A DNA stretch of 8,638 nt from Bacteroidales bacterium (GTDB lineage Bacteria > Bacteroidota > Bacteroidia > Bacteroidales > JALTDM01), in contig JALTDM010000173.1 in NCBI GenBank assembly GCA_027074135.1, positions 1 to 8,638 of the forward strand. The letters are read 5' to 3'. Made by a program: the position numbers and the translations under genes. Position 1 is the stretch's first letter. Each line of letters begins with the position of its first letter. Below the pieces are notes generated by a model. The model saw only the letters and a list, made by a program, of their open reading frames with translations. It made no database searches and had not been told where the DNA came from. Of this stretch, positions 7,448-8,638 are shown piece by piece.

Positions 7448-7633
7448 GGTCAAAATGATGCTTCCGCCCGCTCTGTCAAAACATGGCGACTACGGAAAAA
7501 GCGGAAAACGAAAAACCGCATAAGCCAACACAGATTGCCATATTTTTCGTTTAAAATCCGCCTCATGGCGGACTTTCCCTCGTATTCGCAGATGCTTTTC
7601 CATTCACACCTCCGCAACTCCGCCATTTTGACC
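7448..7633. repeat. 186-bp segment bounded by a perfect 10-bp inverted repeat
   Basis: GGTCAAAATG at 7448-7457 is the exact reverse complement of CATTTTGACC at 7624-7633. Inside lie a second 10-bp inverted pair, AAACGAAAAA (7506-7515) with TTTTTCGTTT (7543-7552), and a 6-bp hairpin TCCGCC-tcat-GGCGGA (7557-7572). A 71-codon open frame on the minus strand covers most of it but has no recognisable protein features. No clear target-site duplication flanks it. It could be a small non-autonomous mobile element, a structured RNA or a dispersed repeat; the sequence alone does not decide. Confidence 0.5.
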
Positions 7634-7679
7634 CGGCCTATGCAAAATCTTATTTGCTTAGCCACGCTTTAACAAAGTT

Positions 7680-7697
7680 TCCTCCCTTGAGGGAGGA
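7680..7697. repeat. TCCTCCCT/AGGGAGGA palindrome
   Basis: A perfect 8-bp stem encloses the 2-base loop TG. It is followed by ATTAAGGTGGGGGAATAAAATG, of which the last 17 bases nearly repeat 7356-7371. With the short AGGCT-tt-AGCCT palindrome at 7733-7744 it leads into the second three-hairpin element. Confidence 0.65.
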
Positions 7698-7758
7698 TTA
7701 AGGTGGGGGAATAAAATGCCAAAATCCCGCACAGGCTTTAGCCTTAGTTCTTTTGTCC

Positions 7759-7818
7759 CGGGGCTTTAGCCCCGTACTTGGCGGCAAATTTCCGCAACAC
7801 CGCCTTAAAAGGCGGTGT
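7759..7818. repeat. REP-like three-hairpin element, copy 2
   Basis: Hairpin 1 is a perfect 7-bp stem CGGGGCT-tt-AGCCCCG (7759-7774). Hairpin 2 is GCGG/CCGC (7781-7784 with 7792-7795, no mismatch). Hairpin 3 is the same 9-bp stem and AA loop as in copy 1 (7799-7818). The bases between the hairpins (TACTTGG, AACACCGCC) are kept from copy 1, while loops and some stem positions differ in ways that preserve pairing. Confidence 0.8.
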
Positions 7819-7926
7819 TATTCATTTCAGTATCGCTACTGCACAAATCTTTCGTACAACCATTGCGATTCAATTGCAAATAAATTTATCAAACGATACA
7901 ATCGTGCGACAATGGTGGCTATGGTT

Positions 7927-8592
7927 TTAGTTTAATTTTTTAATCTTCAAATCGTCGAAATAAGTAACCGCATCTGCTTTTGTCCACAAACCGATTTTGC
8001 CTGCTTTGGTAAAAGTTGTGTCTTTTACTTTGAAAACTTCATTGCCGTTGAAGTAAACCGTGAACAAATCGCCTTGTACTTTTACTTTGAGTGTGTTCCA
8101 TTTGTGACCGTCAGCTTTTACTTTTACGCCGTAAGTACGACCTTTGCCAACGAGTGGTAAGTCGCTTCTTTTACCATTTTGCATTTTGTACAGCACAATG
8201 TTGTCTTCCAACGGATTGTAACGAACCACATAATAATTGTTTTTGTCTTGCATTCGCCAAACCAAACCGCCGCCTTGGTCATACTTTCCGCGAAGAGCTT
8301 TTAATTTTACTGATAGTTCACCATCTTTTAGAGTAACATTGTTATTAACAACAACATTGAAATGTAAGTTGGGATTGTCGGCAGAAAGTTGTGCCATAAC
8401 CAAATTCTCACCTTCATTGGCAATTTTCCAATCGGTATGAGTACCTTTCCCGTTAAAAAATTGTGTCCAATCTTTGGGCAATTTACCTTTTTTGTAACTG
8501 TCGAACGAAAATTCATAATCGTAATTGCTTTGTGCTAAGGTAAACAAAGGCAACAAAAAAAATACGATAGATAGCTTGAAAGATGTTTTCAT
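7927..8592 (-). CDS. Secreted ConA-like (DUF1080-like) domain protein
   Basis: Seen: 221 residues with a signal peptide MKTSFKLSIVFFLLPLFTLA, probably cleaved after Ala20 before Gln21, as is common in Bacteroidota. The rest is one beta-sandwich domain: GGGLVWRMQDKNNYYVVRYN at 107-126, W165-NTLKVKV, TVYFNGNEVF at 178-187 and KAGKIGLWTKADAVTYFDDL at 196-215. This order matches the concanavalin A-like fold of the DUF1080 / 3-keto-disaccharide hydrolase-related group. I see no second catalytic domain and no C-terminal sorting domain, so a sugar-binding or undefined periplasmic/extracellular role is as likely as hydrolysis. The minus-strand box TAAATTTA (8611-8618) lies 18 bp upstream of the ATG and could be a -7 element, but the region further upstream is outside the window. 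It is separated from yqeY by the palindrome-rich spacer and so is not obviously part of that operon. Confidence 0.85.
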   Translation of the reverse strand: MKTSFKLSIVFFLLPLFTLAQSNYDYEFSFDSYKKGKLPKDWTQFFNGKGTHTDWKIANEGENLVMAQLSADNPNLHFNVVVNNNVTLKDGELSVKLKALRGKYDQGGGLVWRMQDKNNYYVVRYNPLEDNIVLYKMQNGKRSDLPLVGKGRTYGVKVKADGHKWNTLKVKVQGDLFTVYFNGNEVFKVKDTTFTKAGKIGLWTKADAVTYFDDLKIKKLN

Positions 8593-8638
8593 AGTAAATT
8601 ATTTTTGGTGTAAATTTATTAAGAAAATGTGAAAAACC

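Larger units (their letters stand above)
7068..7926. other. Gene-free spacer rich in palindromic repeats
   Basis: Between the stop of the ConA-like gene and the start of yqeY there are 859 bp with no credible coding frame. The short frames that exist run through hairpins and show no domain, signal peptide or codon pattern. The spacer holds two three-hairpin REP-like elements, isolated GC-rich hairpins, a 9-bp-stem hairpin and a 186-bp segment bounded by inverted repeats. Only the ~100 bp next to yqeY looks like an ordinary leader. The last ~100 bp next to the ConA-like gene (7830-7926) hold only a loose ACCATTG (7859-7865) / CAATGGT (7910-7916) inverted pair. Confidence 0.85.

Noticed and set aside
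7450..7665. 71-codon minus-strand frame in the spacer
   Set aside because: It runs through the inverted-repeat segment and hairpins, lacks protein features and has no partner genes; the palindromes explain the sequence better.
7753..7935. 60-codon plus-strand frame
   Set aside because: It consists largely of the second REP-like element, and its final codons overlap the end of the ConA-like gene.

Overview
The window looks like an AT-rich chromosomal segment of a Bacteroidota (Bacteroidetes) bacterium. The grounds are: an Mfd protein of about 1,100 residues; extracellular repeats of the NDECANAI type that are widespread in secreted proteins of this phylum; signal peptides cleaved before Gln; weak or absent Shine-Dalgarno sites; and promoter-like TAnnTTTG boxes instead of sigma70 -10/-35 pairs. 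No species can be named from the sequence. Every convincing gene lies on the minus strand, so in transcription order the window reads from right to left.

Layout in transcription order. (1) 8592-7927: a small secreted protein with a concanavalin A-like (DUF1080-like) beta-sandwich. (2) 7926-7068: 859 bp without a credible gene, packed with GC-rich palindromes. It holds two copies of a ~57-bp three-hairpin REP-like element, several single hairpins, and a 186-bp segment bounded by a perfect 10-bp inverted repeat. (3) 7067-6618: a GatB/YqeY-domain protein, followed after 3 bp by mfd (6614-3297), the transcription-repair coupling factor with all its helicase motifs. These two are almost certainly co-transcribed. 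(4) 3254-2589: a lipoprotein with a PsbP/DUF1795-like domain, followed after 6 bp by a large secreted protein that runs off the left edge (2582 to <1). That protein starts with a signal peptide and a GH25 muramidase domain and continues into a tandem array of ~145-148-residue six-cysteine domains, four complete and a fifth cut by the window edge.

The most unusual parts are the GH25 gene and the palindrome-rich spacer. Within the GH25 gene, 515 bp match exactly at an offset of 444 bp. The third repeat is a visible hybrid of the flanking repeat types, so the array appears to be expanding and recombining. No phage, CRISPR, tRNA, rRNA or transposase gene was seen. How the envelope genes (muramidase, lipoprotein, ConA-like protein) relate functionally to yqeY-mfd is not evident; they are probably just neighbours.
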